A DNA stretch of 64,000 nt from Streptomyces sp. Ru62 (GTDB taxonomy: Bacteria > Actinomycetota > Actinomycetes > Streptomycetales > Streptomycetaceae), in contig NZ_PQSU01000031.1 in assembly GCF_002920615.1 (NCBI RefSeq), positions 1 through 64,000 of the forward strand. Reading direction: 5' to 3'. Below are positions 32,064 through 40,390 of this stretch, in pieces. The position numbers and the translations under genes are program-made. Every line of letters starts with the position of its first letter. Positions within the stretch are counted from its first letter, which is position 1. The notes beneath the pieces are model-generated. The model worked only from the letters and a program-made list of their open reading frames with translations, did not search any database and was not told the origin of the DNA.

Positions 32064-34289
32064 TCACCGCTCCCTGACCAGCGCCGCGTACGCGCCGCCG
32101 CGCGCCACCAGATCCTCGTGCCGCCCGCGCTCCACGACCGTGCCGTGCTGGAGGACGACGATCTCGTCGCTGTCGCGGACCGTGCTCAGCCGGTGCGCGA
32201 TCACCACGCAGGCACAGCCGCGCCGCCGCAGGTTGTCCATCACGACCAGCTCGGTCTCCGCGTCCAGCGCGCTGGTCACCTCGTCCAGCACGAGGATGCT
32301 CGGCCGGCGCACCAGCGCCCGCGCGATCTCCAGGCGCTGACGCTGCCCGCCGGAGAAGTTGCGGCCGTCCTGCTCGACCCTGCTGTGGATACCGCCGGGC
32401 CGGCGCATCACCACGTCGTACAGCGCCGCGTCCTTCAGCGCCTCCACCACGGCCTCGTCCGGGATCGACGGGTCCCACAGGGCCACGTTGTCGCGGACCG
32501 AGCCCTCGAAGAGGAAGACGTCCTGGTCGACGAAGGAGACGGAGGCGGCGAGCGCGCCGCGCGGGATGTCCTCCAGCCGGCGGCCGTCGATGCGGATCAC
32601 CCCGTCCCACGGCGTGTACAGCCCCGAGATCAGCCGGGAGACCGTGGACTTGCCGCTGCCCGAGCCGCCCACCAGCGCCACCTGCTGCCCGGGGCCGACG
32701 GTCAGGTCGAACCCGGTCAGCAGCGGCTGGTCCAGCGGGCTGTAGCCGAAGGTGACGTTCTCCAGCTCGACGTGCCCGTGCAGCCGCCGGGTCGAGTCGC
32801 CCCCGCCGGGGCGGGCGTAGAGCGGGTCGGCCTGGAAGTTCTCCACGTCCTTCAGCCGGGCCACGTCGGCGGCGAAGTCCTGGATGCGGCCCGCCACGCC
32901 GTTGAGCCGGGTCAGCGGCGCGGTGAAGCGGGTCACCAGCGCCTGGAAGGCGACGAGCAGACCGACCGAGATGTGCCCCTCCACGGCGCGCATCCCGCCG
33001 ATCCACAGGATGAGCGCGCTGTTGAAGGTGGCGAGCGTCGGCGCGACCACGCCGAGCCAGGCGCTCGGCACACCGAGCCGCTGCTGCTCCTCCAGCGTGG
33101 TGGCGTGCTGCCCGGCCCACTTGCGGAAGTAGCCGTCCTCGCCGCCGGTCGCCTTCAGCGTCTCGATCAACTGAAGGCCGGTGTACGAGGTGTTGGTCAG
33201 CCGCGCGGTGTCCGCGCGGAGCTTCGCCGTCCGCGTCGCGCGCAGCCGTACGACGAGCCGCATGGCGACGACGTTCAGCAGGGCCACGGCGATGCCGACG
33301 AACGTGAGCTGCGGGTCGTAGGTGTAGAGCAGGACCGCGTACAGGACGACCACGATCGCGTCGACGCCGGCCGCCGCGAGGTCGCGGGCCAGGGTCTCGG
33401 CGACCTGGTCGTTGGACTGCAGGCGCTGCACCAGGTCGGCGGGGGAGCGCTGGGCGAAGAACGTGACCGGCAGCCGCAGCAGATGGCGCAGGAAGCGGGC
33501 GCTGGAGAGGGTGGAGGAGATGATCCGGCCGTGCAGCAGGTTGGCCTGCTGGAGCCAGGTCAGAACCAGCGTGAGCAGCACACAGGCGGCCATCGAGGTG
33601 AACAGCACGCCCAGCAGCGAGGTCTGCCCGCCGATGAGGAACATGTCGATGTAGGTGCGGCTGAGCGCGGGTACGGCAGCACCGACCGCCACCAGCAGCA
33701 GGCTGGCCAGGACGGCGGCGGGCAGCGTGCCCGCGGTGCCGCGCAGCCGGGCCGGCATCGCGCCGAGCACACCGGGCTTGCGCCCGCCCCTGGTGAAGCC
33801 CTCGCCGGGCTCCAGCACCAGCACCACACCGGTGAAGCTGCCGTCGAACTCCTCCATGGGCACGAACCGGCGGCCCTTGGCGGGGTCGTTGACGTACACC
33901 CCGCGCCGGCCGAAGCGGCGGCCCATGCCGTCGTAGACGACGTAGTGGTTGAACTCCCAGAAGAGGATGGCCGGGGCCCGCACCTCGGCGAGGGCGGCCA
34001 GGTCCATCTGCATGCCCTTGGCCGTCAGGCCGTAACCACGGGCCGCCTTGAGCAGGTTGGAGGCGCGGGAGCCGTCGCGGGAGACGCCGCAGGCGATGCG
34101 CAGCTCCTCCAGCGGGACGTACCGGCCGTAGTGGCCGAGGACCATGGCGAGGGAGGCGGCGCCGCACTCGACGGCCTCCATCTGCAGCACGGTGGGCGTA
34201 CGGACCGTGCCGGTACGGGACTTGGGGACCGGCCGCTTGGCGGGGGCCGCGCGTCTGCGGCCGCGGGATTCCTGGGCGGTGGTCGTCAC
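32064..34289 (-). CDS. NHLM-type ABC transporter with C39 peptidase
   Basis: 741 aa. C39 protease domain about 30-165: Gln36 and Cys42 in LQMEAVECGAASLAMV, His115 in FNHYVVYDG, Asp135 in NDPAKG, so all catalytic residues are present. Six membrane helices (about 185-470) follow, then an ATPase with Walker A GGSGSGKST, FSGGQRQRLEIARAL and ILVLDEVTSAL. It cleaves leaders after Gly-Gly while exporting the core peptide. GTG at 34289 overlaps the HlyD stop as GTGA, a classical coupled start; a TTG at 34301 lies further upstream. The likely substrate is the precursor encoded at 35194-35412. Confidence 0.92.
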   Translation of the reverse strand: MTTTAQESRGRRRAAPAKRPVPKSRTGTVRTPTVLQMEAVECGAASLAMVLGHYGRYVPLEELRIACGVSRDGSRASNLLKAARGYGLTAKGMQMDLAALAEVRAPAILFWEFNHYVVYDGMGRRFGRRGVYVNDPAKGRRFVPMEEFDGSFTGVVLVLEPGEGFTRGGRKPGVLGAMPARLRGTAGTLPAAVLASLLLVAVGAAVPALSRTYIDMFLIGGQTSLLGVLFTSMAACVLLTLVLTWLQQANLLHGRIISSTLSSARFLRHLLRLPVTFFAQRSPADLVQRLQSNDQVAETLARDLAAAGVDAIVVVLYAVLLYTYDPQLTFVGIAVALLNVVAMRLVVRLRATRTAKLRADTARLTNTSYTGLQLIETLKATGGEDGYFRKWAGQHATTLEEQQRLGVPSAWLGVVAPTLATFNSALILWIGGMRAVEGHISVGLLVAFQALVTRFTAPLTRLNGVAGRIQDFAADVARLKDVENFQADPLYARPGGGDSTRRLHGHVELENVTFGYSPLDQPLLTGFDLTVGPGQQVALVGGSGSGKSTVSRLISGLYTPWDGVIRIDGRRLEDIPRGALAASVSFVDQDVFLFEGSVRDNVALWDPSIPDEAVVEALKDAALYDVVMRRPGGIHSRVEQDGRNFSGGQRQRLEIARALVRRPSILVLDEVTSALDAETELVVMDNLRRRGCACVVIAHRLSTVRDSDEIVVLQHGTVVERGRHEDLVARGGAYAALVRER

Positions 34290-35092
34290 GGGAGCAGCCA
34301 ATCGACGGGATGCTGGTCGGCGAGCCGGACGGAGCCGGTGGCGAGCGTCATGGAGTCGAGCCGGAACGGCGGCCCGTCCGAGGTGGACCAGCGGTAGCCG
34401 CTCTTGGTCGACGAGGACGTGGCGAGTTCCACCAGGACGGCCACCGGGCGGCCCTTGCGGGTGAACTGCTCGCCGAGCTGGCTGTCGCCGAGGAACGCGG
34501 AGACGGACTGCGCGGACTGCGCGGTGCGGTCCACCGACTTCACCTCGCCGCGCAGCACGCCGTACCGCTGCGTGGGTACGGAGGACACGGTCAGGTCGAC
34601 CGAGGCGTGCGCCGGGATGGCGGCGGCGTTCTCGGCCGGGACGTACACGGTCGCGTACAGCGGGTCGGAGGCGTGGGCGACCTTCTCGACCGCGGCGACG
34701 TCGGTGCCGGTCTGGACGATCTGGCCGATGGTGGCGGCGAGCGTGGTGACGCGTCCGGCGGCGACCGTCCGGACCACGGTCTCGCCCTTGTCGCCACGGA
34801 CCTTGAGCAGGGGCGCGTTCGCGGGCAGCCGCTGGCCCTGACGGGCGAGGACGGCCGTCACCTGTCCGGCCACCGGGCTCTGCAGCAGATAACTGCCCTG
34901 CCCGTGGGTGAGGATGGCGGGCGCGCTCACGGTGGAGGCGACCGAGCCGGTCACCGCCCAGACGGAGGCGGCGGCCATGACAACGACGGTGACGCCGAGC
35001 GCGAGCCAGCCCTGCGGGCGCGCGAGACGCACCGGGAGGTCCAGCTCCTCCGGTGACTGGAGCTTGGCGAGGGCCTGTTGGCGGAACTGCAC
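34286..35092 (-). CDS. HlyD-family adaptor of the peptide exporter
   Basis: 268 aa. One membrane helix near the N-terminus (LALGVTVVVMAAASVWAVTG), then a biotinyl-lipoyl-like hairpin region (SPVAGQVTAVLARQGQRLPANAPLLKV and VRTVAAGRVTTLAATIGQIVQTGTDVAAVE) and a beta-barrel part (DPLYATVYVPAENAAAIPAHASVDLTV). This matches the NHLM secretion adaptor. In a monoderm it may dock on the ABC proteins or span the wall. GTG at 35092 is preceded by GAGGGAAG. Its end overlaps the C39 transporter start by 4 bp. Confidence 0.88.
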   Translation of the reverse strand: MQFRQQALAKLQSPEELDLPVRLARPQGWLALGVTVVVMAAASVWAVTGSVASTVSAPAILTHGQGSYLLQSPVAGQVTAVLARQGQRLPANAPLLKVRGDKGETVVRTVAAGRVTTLAATIGQIVQTGTDVAAVEKVAHASDPLYATVYVPAENAAAIPAHASVDLTVSSVPTQRYGVLRGEVKSVDRTAQSAQSVSAFLGDSQLGEQFTRKGRPVAVLVELATSSSTKSGYRWSTSDGPPFRLDSMTLATGSVRLADQHPVDWLLP

Positions 35093-35143
35093 GGAACTTC
35101 CCTCACCTGTGGGAGAGACGCGGGTGTTTCAGGGCACCGATGA

Positions 35144-35172
35144 GTCCCGGAGCCGAGGGACGGCTCCGGGAC
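35144..35172 (-). terminator. Hairpin between precursor gene and export genes
   Basis: A perfect 11-bp stem, GTCCCGGAGCC with GGCTCCGGGAC around a 7-nt loop. It lies 22 bp past the precursor stop and 52 bp before the adaptor start. It probably ends most transcripts after the precursor and allows read-through into the exporter genes, giving more peptide than transporter. Confidence 0.7.
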
Positions 35173-35193
35173 GTCGGTCACACCTGGGTGCGA

Positions 35194-35412
35194 TCAGAGA
35201 CCGGCGACCAGGCCGTTGACCGGGGCGACGTTCAGGCCGGAGACGCCCTCGACGGTGCCGACGACCGTGTTGACCAGGCCGGTGACGCCCGGGGCCACCG
35301 CGTTCACGGTACCCAGGGTGCTGTTGAGGGTGTTCACGGACAGACCGCCGGAGACGTTGTCCAGCTCGGCGTCCGAGATCTCGACGGTCTCAACCTGGGG
35401 GGTGGAGTTCAT
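35194..35412 (-). CDS. Double-glycine leader peptide precursor with Cys-free core
   Basis: 72 aa. Leader of 23 residues ends EISDAELDNVSGG, the ELxxVxGG form cleaved by C39 transporters. The predicted 49-residue core begins LSVNTLNSTLGTVNAV and ends GLVAGL. It has about 12 Val, 8 Gly, 6 Thr and 6 Asn, one Glu, and no Cys, Lys, Arg or aromatic residue. Two similar segments read VNTLNSTLGTVNAV and LVNTVVGTVEGV. Automated pipelines may call such leaders type A2 lantipeptide, but without Cys no lanthionine can form, and no LanM, YcaO or radical-SAM gene is within the window. ATG at 35412 follows GAAGGGAAG; a second in-frame ATG lies at 35430. Confidence 0.82.
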   Translation of the reverse strand: MNSTPQVETVEISDAELDNVSGGLSVNTLNSTLGTVNAVAPGVTGLVNTVVGTVEGVSGLNVAPVNGLVAGL

Positions 35413-35444
35413 GGTGGAACTTCCCTTCATATGGATATTTCACA

Positions 35445-35462
35445 AGGGGGGAGCGGCCCCCT
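35445..35462 (-). promoter_or_regulatory. Stem-loop in the precursor leader region
   Basis: AGGGGG pairs with CCCCCT, about 33 nt before the precursor start codon, so it probably lies in the 5' untranslated RNA. A second 6-bp hairpin (CGGGGG/CCCCCG) lies at 35511-35531. No clear promoter hexamers were found between the precursor and 36060. Two direct copies of GATGTGCAGAT (35749-35759 and 35791-35801) could be binding sites. Confidence 0.3.
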
Positions 35463-35586
35463 CTGGGGACAGACGGACGGCCGCGGCCGCGGGCGCCGGG
35501 CACCCGTCTCCGGGGGCCCGCCGGACCCCCGCGGTGCGATGGATCAAAGCACGCACGCGGGGCGCGCTTCCAATCAACCAGGGCTC

Positions 35587-35643
35587 TCACCTGGGAACTT
35601 GGCGCGTGAGGGGGGTCCAACCGTGCAGGTCTGTGCACGGCAT
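35587..35643 (-). CDS. Possible 18-aa leader ORF upstream of the precursor
   Basis: ATG at 35643 is preceded by GAAGGAG at 8-nt spacing, a good ribosome site, and encodes MPCTDLHGWTPLTRQVPR. The inverted repeat CCGTGCA-N6-TGCACGG (35621-35640) lies inside it. It is far too short to judge by codon use and may be chance. If real it could be a regulatory leader of the precursor transcript. Confidence 0.2.
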   Translation of the reverse strand: MPCTDLHGWTPLTRQVPR

Positions 35644-35890
35644 GTCGGCGACTCCTTCACATGCCGCACGGCATCACCGCGCCCGGTGTCTTGCCCCTCG
35701 GATCGCGAATCCGGCACTCCGCGCCAAAGGCGTGTCAGGGGGCGCGCGGATGTGCAGATCTCCGGGCGGCCGTGACGTGCCTGGGTATTCGATGTGCAGA
35801 TTCCCTGAAGGGGGGATTCCGCTTCACGTTCGCAGCTGACCGTTACCGACCGATAGCTGAGCGTGTCGGTACGGAGACGTGTCGGCCGGC

Positions 35891-36060
35891 GTCAGATCGG
35901 CCGACATGGCGCCAGCCGACTCCACGTCAGCCGGCCTGGCGTCAGTCGACTCCGCGTCAGTCGGCTTCGTGTCAGGCGACTCCGGGTCGCTCGGCATCGC
36001 GTCAGGCGACTCGGGTCGGCCGACACGGCGTCAGACCTCGGCGTGTCAGCCCTCGTCGTG
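35891..36060. repeat. 15-bp degenerate tandem array
   Basis: GTCAG (or a one- or two-base variant) recurs exactly every 15 bp at 35911, 35926, 35941, 35956, 35971, 35986 and 36001, usually as GTCAG(T/G/C)CG(A/G)CTCCG. Less regular copies lie on both sides. It directly abuts the thioesterase stop and lies within the 648-bp gap 35413-36060. No gene is evident in it. Confidence 0.8.
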
Positions 36061-36474
36061 TCAGCCCAGGATCGCGTAGACCGTGCTCGCCCGGGCCGCG
36101 AGCGCACCCGAGGCGGCGTCGCTCAACGTGACGTCCGCGAACGCCATCCGGCGGCCCAGCTTGGTGAGCACCGCTTCGATCAGGACATCCGCGCCGGTCA
36201 CCGCCCGCTGGAACGAGGTCGACTGCTGCACCGTCGTCATCGGCACGAACCCGCCCCGGGCGGCCGAGACCGCGATCACCGTCGCCGTGTCGGCCGCCGC
36301 CATCAGCGCCTGACCCGACAGCCCACCGCCCTCCCGGGCCAGCCGGTCGGACCAGGGCAGACGCAGCACGGCCCGGTCCTCGCCCACCGCTTCGACGGTC
36401 AAGCCCAGATCGAGCACCCAGGGCGCGAAGTTGGCGGAGAGGATCTTGTCGGCTTCGGCGGTGGTCATCGTCAT
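36061..36474 (-). CDS. PaaI-type hot-dog thioesterase
   Basis: 137 aa single hot-dog domain. GGGLSGQALMAAADTATVIAVSAA supplies the central helix with its catalytic Asp; VPMTTVQQSTSFQRAV and LGRRMAFADVTLSDAASGALAARASTVYAIL are the edge strands typical of PaaI/YbgC-like proteins. It probably hydrolyses acyl-CoA thioesters, substrate unknown. ATG at 36474 begins MTMTTAEADKIL; the second ATG at 36468 is also possible. The ribosome site is weak. It is a single gene, divergent from the protease gene 190 bp away. Confidence 0.82.
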   Translation of the reverse strand: MTMTTAEADKILSANFAPWVLDLGLTVEAVGEDRAVLRLPWSDRLAREGGGLSGQALMAAADTATVIAVSAARGGFVPMTTVQQSTSFQRAVTGADVLIEAVLTKLGRRMAFADVTLSDAASGALAARASTVYAILG

Positions 36475-36663
36475 ATGGGGGATTGTTCCCGGCCGCCGAC
36501 CACGACACGCGGAGCATGGCCGATTCCCCGTGCCGGTACGGCCGTGCGGAACCGGAATTGAACACACCGCGCGGCCGGTGCGTACGTACGGCCATCCAGG
36601 CGCCCCGGTACGAACCCGATACGCACTGCCCGTGAGCGGCAGACCCCGTGGAGGTCGAGAAGT

Positions 36664-38046
36664 TTGAGTCACAAGCGAATGCCCAAGCGCAAGGCCGCGA
36701 TAGCGGTGGGCGGTGTCGCGGCGCTCGGGGCGGCGGCCCTCCTGCTGCCCAACGCCAACGCCTCCCAGGACCAGGACAACGCGACCGCGGGCGGCACGGC
36801 GGACGTGAAGACCCTGAAGGCCACGGACGCCTCCGACCTCGCCGGCCGGCTCCAGAAGATCCTCGGCGACGCCTTCGCCGGGTCCTACTACGACGGCGGC
36901 AAGCAGCAGCTGGTCGTCAACGTGGTCAGCGGCGACAACAACGTCATCGTGCAGGCGAAGAAGGCCGGTGCGGTGGTCCGCCAGGTCGACAACAGCACCG
37001 CCGAACTCAAAGCCGCCGCCGCGACGTTGAAGGCCAAGGCGACCATCCCCGGCACCTCCTGGGCCGTCGACCCGCGCACCGACAAGGTCCTGGTCACCGC
37101 CGACTCCACCGTGACCGGCGCCGACTGGAACAGGTTGCAGTCGACCGTGCGCGGCCTCGGGTCCGGCATGGCGACCCTGAAGAAGTCCTCCGGCACCTTC
37201 AAGACCTTCGTCTCCGGCGGCGACGCCATCTTCTCCCAGGTGCAGGGCGGCAGCGTCCGCTGCTCGCTCGGCTTCAACGTCACCGCCTCCGACGGCAGCC
37301 CCGCCTTCCTGACGGCCGGTCACTGCGGGGTGGCCGCCAAGGAATGGTCCGACTCCGAGACAGGCCAGCCCATCGCCACCGTCGACCAGGCCACCTTCCC
37401 CGGCGAGGGCGACTTCTCCCTCGTCAAGTACAACGACCCGAACACCCAGGCGCCCAGCGAGGTCAACGCCGGCAACGGCCAGAGGGTCCAGATCAACCAG
37501 GCCGCCGACGCCACCGTCGGCGAGACCGTGTTCCGGATGGGCTCCACGACCGGGCTGCACGACGGCCAGGTCACCGGCCTCGACGCCACCGTCAACTTCC
37601 AGAGCGAGACCGACCCGAACGGCGTCGACACCGTCACCGGCCTCATCCAGACCGACGTCTGCGCCGAGCCCGGCGACAGCGGTGGCTCGCTGTTCACCCA
37701 GGACGGCAGCGCCCTCGGCCTCACCTCCGGCGGCAGCGGCGACTGCGCCAGCGGCGGCGAGACCTTCTTCCAGCCGGTCACCACCGCCCTCCAGGCCACC
37801 GGCGCGACGCTCGGCGACGGCGACGCCGGCAACGGAGCGGGCGACCAGTCCGGCGCGGGTGCCGGAGACGAAGCCGGTGCGGGCGATCAGGCGGGCGCAG
37901 GCGCGGGCGATCAGGCCGGTGCCGGTGACCAAGCGGGTGCCGGTGACCAGCCCGGTGCCGGCGGTGACCAGATCGGGGGCGGCGCCGATCCGTCCGGTGC
38001 CGGCGCGGCGGACGACGGGTCGTCGTCCGTCACCGGCTCCCACTGA
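36664..38046 (+). CDS. Secreted S1 serine protease with propeptide and repetitive tail
   Basis: 460 aa. Twin-basic N-terminus and hydrophobic segment (signal, about 1-35), propeptide about 40-195 (LAGRLQKILGDAFAGSYYDGGKQQLVVNVV), and a chymotrypsin-fold protease about 196-380 with LTAGHCG (His), GDFSLVKY (Asp) and CAEPGDSGGSL (Ser), as in streptogrisins and alpha-lytic protease. The last ~75 residues are Gly/Ala/Asp/Gln-rich with repeats of GAGDQ(A/P/S), unlike streptogrisins, perhaps a flexible or wall-interacting tail. TTG at 36664 lies 9 nt after GGAGG; the ATG at residue 6 lacks such spacing. The inhibitor encoded at 19127 might act on proteases of this class. Confidence 0.9.
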   Translation: MSHKRMPKRKAAIAVGGVAALGAAALLLPNANASQDQDNATAGGTADVKTLKATDASDLAGRLQKILGDAFAGSYYDGGKQQLVVNVVSGDNNVIVQAKKAGAVVRQVDNSTAELKAAAATLKAKATIPGTSWAVDPRTDKVLVTADSTVTGADWNRLQSTVRGLGSGMATLKKSSGTFKTFVSGGDAIFSQVQGGSVRCSLGFNVTASDGSPAFLTAGHCGVAAKEWSDSETGQPIATVDQATFPGEGDFSLVKYNDPNTQAPSEVNAGNGQRVQINQAADATVGETVFRMGSTTGLHDGQVTGLDATVNFQSETDPNGVDTVTGLIQTDVCAEPGDSGGSLFTQDGSALGLTSGGSGDCASGGETFFQPVTTALQATGATLGDGDAGNGAGDQSGAGAGDEAGAGDQAGAGAGDQAGAGDQAGAGDQPGAGGDQIGGGADPSGAGAADDGSSSVTGSH

Positions 38047-38059
38047 CGGGACCGGCAGG

Positions 38060-38156
38060 CACTGAGCCGGCCAGTAGGCGCTGAGCCGGCCGGCCCGCAC
38101 TGCCCCCACTGAGCCGGCCGATGGGCACTGAGCCGGCCCGCACCGAGTCGGCCGAT
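38060..38156. repeat. Interspersed CTGAGCCGGCC repeats
   Basis: The 11-mer occurs at 38062, 38081, 38109 and 38128, with spacings 19, 28 and 19 bp, plus a mutated copy CCGAGTCGGCC near 38143. It lies between the convergent protease and phosphatase genes. Confidence 0.75.
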
Positions 38157-38248
38157 GCGCCCTCCAGGCTCCCCGCCGGGCTCCCCCCGGTGTCGGTCGG
38201 CGGGGAGGGGTCCGGTTCTCCGGTGGGAGGGCCGGGCCCGGCCGTGCG

Positions 38249-40390
38249 TCATCCGTCGTCGCGTGCCCGCAGCAGCAGCACCGCCACGTCGTCCACCCGT
38301 CCCCGGGCCCCCGCACTGTGCCGGACCACCTCGTCCGCCAGGTTCTCCAGTGGCTGGTCGCCGACCTCCGCGAGCAGCCCGCCGAGGTCGACCAGCGCGT
38401 CCTCGATGTCGATGCCGGGGGACTCCACCAGACCGTCGGTGTACAGGACGAGCACCGAGCCGGGGACCAGGGAGACCTCGGTCGTCGGATACCGGGCCGA
38501 GGCGTCGATCCCGAGGAGCGGGCCCCCGGCCAGGTCCAGCACCCGCACCCGCCCGTCCGGCCGGCGCAGCAGCGGCGGCGGATGACCCGCCCGCGCCATG
38601 ACGGCCCGCCCGCGCGCCGGATCCAGTCGCAGGTACAGACAGCTGGCGAACAGTTCGGCACCGAGATCGATCAGCAGCCGGTTGGTGCTGCTCATCACCT
38701 CGTGCGGCGCCTGCCCCACCGTGGTGTACGCGCGGACCGCGGTGCGGATCTGCCCCATCAGACCGGCCGCGGTCACGTTGTGCCCCTGGACGTCCCCGAT
38801 CACCGCCGCCGCCAGCGGCCGGGTCGGCACCAGGTCGTAGAAGTCGCCGCCGATCTCCATGCCGTGGGTGGCGGGCAGATAGCGGGCCGCGGCCTCGATG
38901 CCGGGCGGGGGCGCCAGCGAGTGCGGCAGCAGCGCCTGTTGCAGGCCGTGGGCGAGGCGGTGCTTGGCGTCGTAGAGCAGGGCCCGCTCCAGGGCCTGCG
39001 CGATCAGCCCGCCGAGCGAGGCCAGCACCGCCCGCTCGTCGGCGGGGAAGACACGCGGCTCCGTGTAGGCCAGCACACAGGTGCCGACCGGCCGCCCGGA
39101 CGCGATCAGCGGCAGGTACGCCCAGGCCGCGAAGCCGTCCGGGGTGTGGTGCCGGTTCGGATACAGCCGTTCGAGCTGCTCCTGGGAGTCGAAGAAGGCG
39201 GGCACCCCACTGCTCAGGACGTGCGTGCCCGGCGTGCGATCGGACAGCGGCAGCCCGTTGAACCGTTCCACGACGTGCGCGTCCGGATAGCCGCGGTGCC
39301 CGAGCACGTGCAGCCGCCCGCCCTGCGCCCGCAGCAGCGCCAGCGCCTGGCTGCCGACGGCCGGGGCCACCTCCTCCCACACGAGCTGCACCACGTCCCG
39401 CACCCCGACCGCCTCGGTGAGCGCGCCCGCCAGGCTCAGCAGCTGGGAGATCGTCACGAGCCGGGACGGGCCCGGACCCGCCCGGGGGCTCCCGCCCGCC
39501 ATCTCCGCCACCGCCTTGGCCCGGGTGACGCGCACGCTCAGTCCGGTCGTGCTCGGATACATCCGGAACGACAGCCACTCGCCCGGCGGGCGCAGCGCCA
39601 CGAACGACGTCACCTGCTGGCTCATCAGCGCCGCCCGGTAGCGGTCCTCGTACATAGGGTCGTTCAACCACGGCACCGACACCCAGGGCACCTTGCCCAG
39701 CAGCTCCCCGGCGGGCCGGCCGAGCAGTTCGCCGGCGGCTGCGTTCACGAAGCCGATACGGCCGTACAGATCCAGTGACATCAGTCCGTACGGCAGCCGG
39801 GACACCATCCGCGCCGCCTCGACCGAGCCCAGCGTTTCCGCCACGAACGACACCGGCGCCGCGAGCACGTCCGGCTCGTGCCCGAGCGGGCGGTCCTCCC
39901 GCGCGGCCCGCTCCAGCCGCAGCGCCAGCCGTGCGCAGGCCGCCGTCAGATGTTCCCGCTCCCGGTCCGACAGCTCCGGCGGATGCGTGCCCGGCCAGGT
40001 GACGAACACCGCGCCGTACACCGTGCGCTCCGTCGCCACGGGCGCGGCGGCCAGCGCGAACGGGTACGGCAGCACCACCGAGATCCTGGGATAGCGGCGG
40101 GCCATCTCCGCTTCGCCGCCCACCCACACGAGCCGCCTCTCGCGCGCCGCGTCGGCGACCGGGATCGGAGCGCTCAGCCCGACCCGCTCCCACGGTGCCG
40201 CGAAGGCGCGGGGCATGCCCGCCATGACCGCCATTTCCAGGACAGGCTCGTCGGTCCTGAGCAGATAGATGGCGCCGGAGTGCGCCTGCACCTCCTCCAG
40301 CAGGGTGGCCAGCGCCAGCGACAGCACCGGCTGTCCGGCCGGCGCCGTGCCGGCCGCCGGTGCCCGTCCCGGCTCCGGCCCGTCGGACAC
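38249..40390 (-). CDS. GAF-PAS-GAF-PP2C (SpoIIE-type) phosphatase
   Basis: 713 aa, soluble. GAF (about 15-175), PAS (about 195-300, YGLMSLDLYGRIGFVNAAAGELLGRPAGELLG), GAF (about 320-475), and PP2C/SpoIIE phosphatase (about 485-710: MEIGGDFYDLVPT, VIGDVQGHN, LYTDGLVESPG, RVDDVAVLLLRAR). Unlike the regulator at 7287-9668 it ends after the phosphatase and has no HATPase domain. It probably dephosphorylates an anti-anti-sigma protein in response to a small ligand or redox cue. GTG at 40390 follows GAGGAGG at 8 nt; the long in-frame extension to 41086 is Arg/Pro-rich and spurious. Confidence 0.88.
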   Translation of the reverse strand: MSDGPEPGRAPAAGTAPAGQPVLSLALATLLEEVQAHSGAIYLLRTDEPVLEMAVMAGMPRAFAAPWERVGLSAPIPVADAARERRLVWVGGEAEMARRYPRISVVLPYPFALAAAPVATERTVYGAVFVTWPGTHPPELSDREREHLTAACARLALRLERAAREDRPLGHEPDVLAAPVSFVAETLGSVEAARMVSRLPYGLMSLDLYGRIGFVNAAAGELLGRPAGELLGKVPWVSVPWLNDPMYEDRYRAALMSQQVTSFVALRPPGEWLSFRMYPSTTGLSVRVTRAKAVAEMAGGSPRAGPGPSRLVTISQLLSLAGALTEAVGVRDVVQLVWEEVAPAVGSQALALLRAQGGRLHVLGHRGYPDAHVVERFNGLPLSDRTPGTHVLSSGVPAFFDSQEQLERLYPNRHHTPDGFAAWAYLPLIASGRPVGTCVLAYTEPRVFPADERAVLASLGGLIAQALERALLYDAKHRLAHGLQQALLPHSLAPPPGIEAAARYLPATHGMEIGGDFYDLVPTRPLAAAVIGDVQGHNVTAAGLMGQIRTAVRAYTTVGQAPHEVMSSTNRLLIDLGAELFASCLYLRLDPARGRAVMARAGHPPPLLRRPDGRVRVLDLAGGPLLGIDASARYPTTEVSLVPGSVLVLYTDGLVESPGIDIEDALVDLGGLLAEVGDQPLENLADEVVRHSAGARGRVDDVAVLLLRARDDG

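Noticed and set aside
35194..35412. Lanthipeptide precursor
   Set aside because: The leader resembles type A2 lantibiotics, but the core has no Cys and no lanthionine synthetase is in the window.
38060..38156. CRISPR-like repeat cluster
   Set aside because: Repeats are 11 bp with 8-17 bp between them, too short and irregular for CRISPR, and no cas gene is present.
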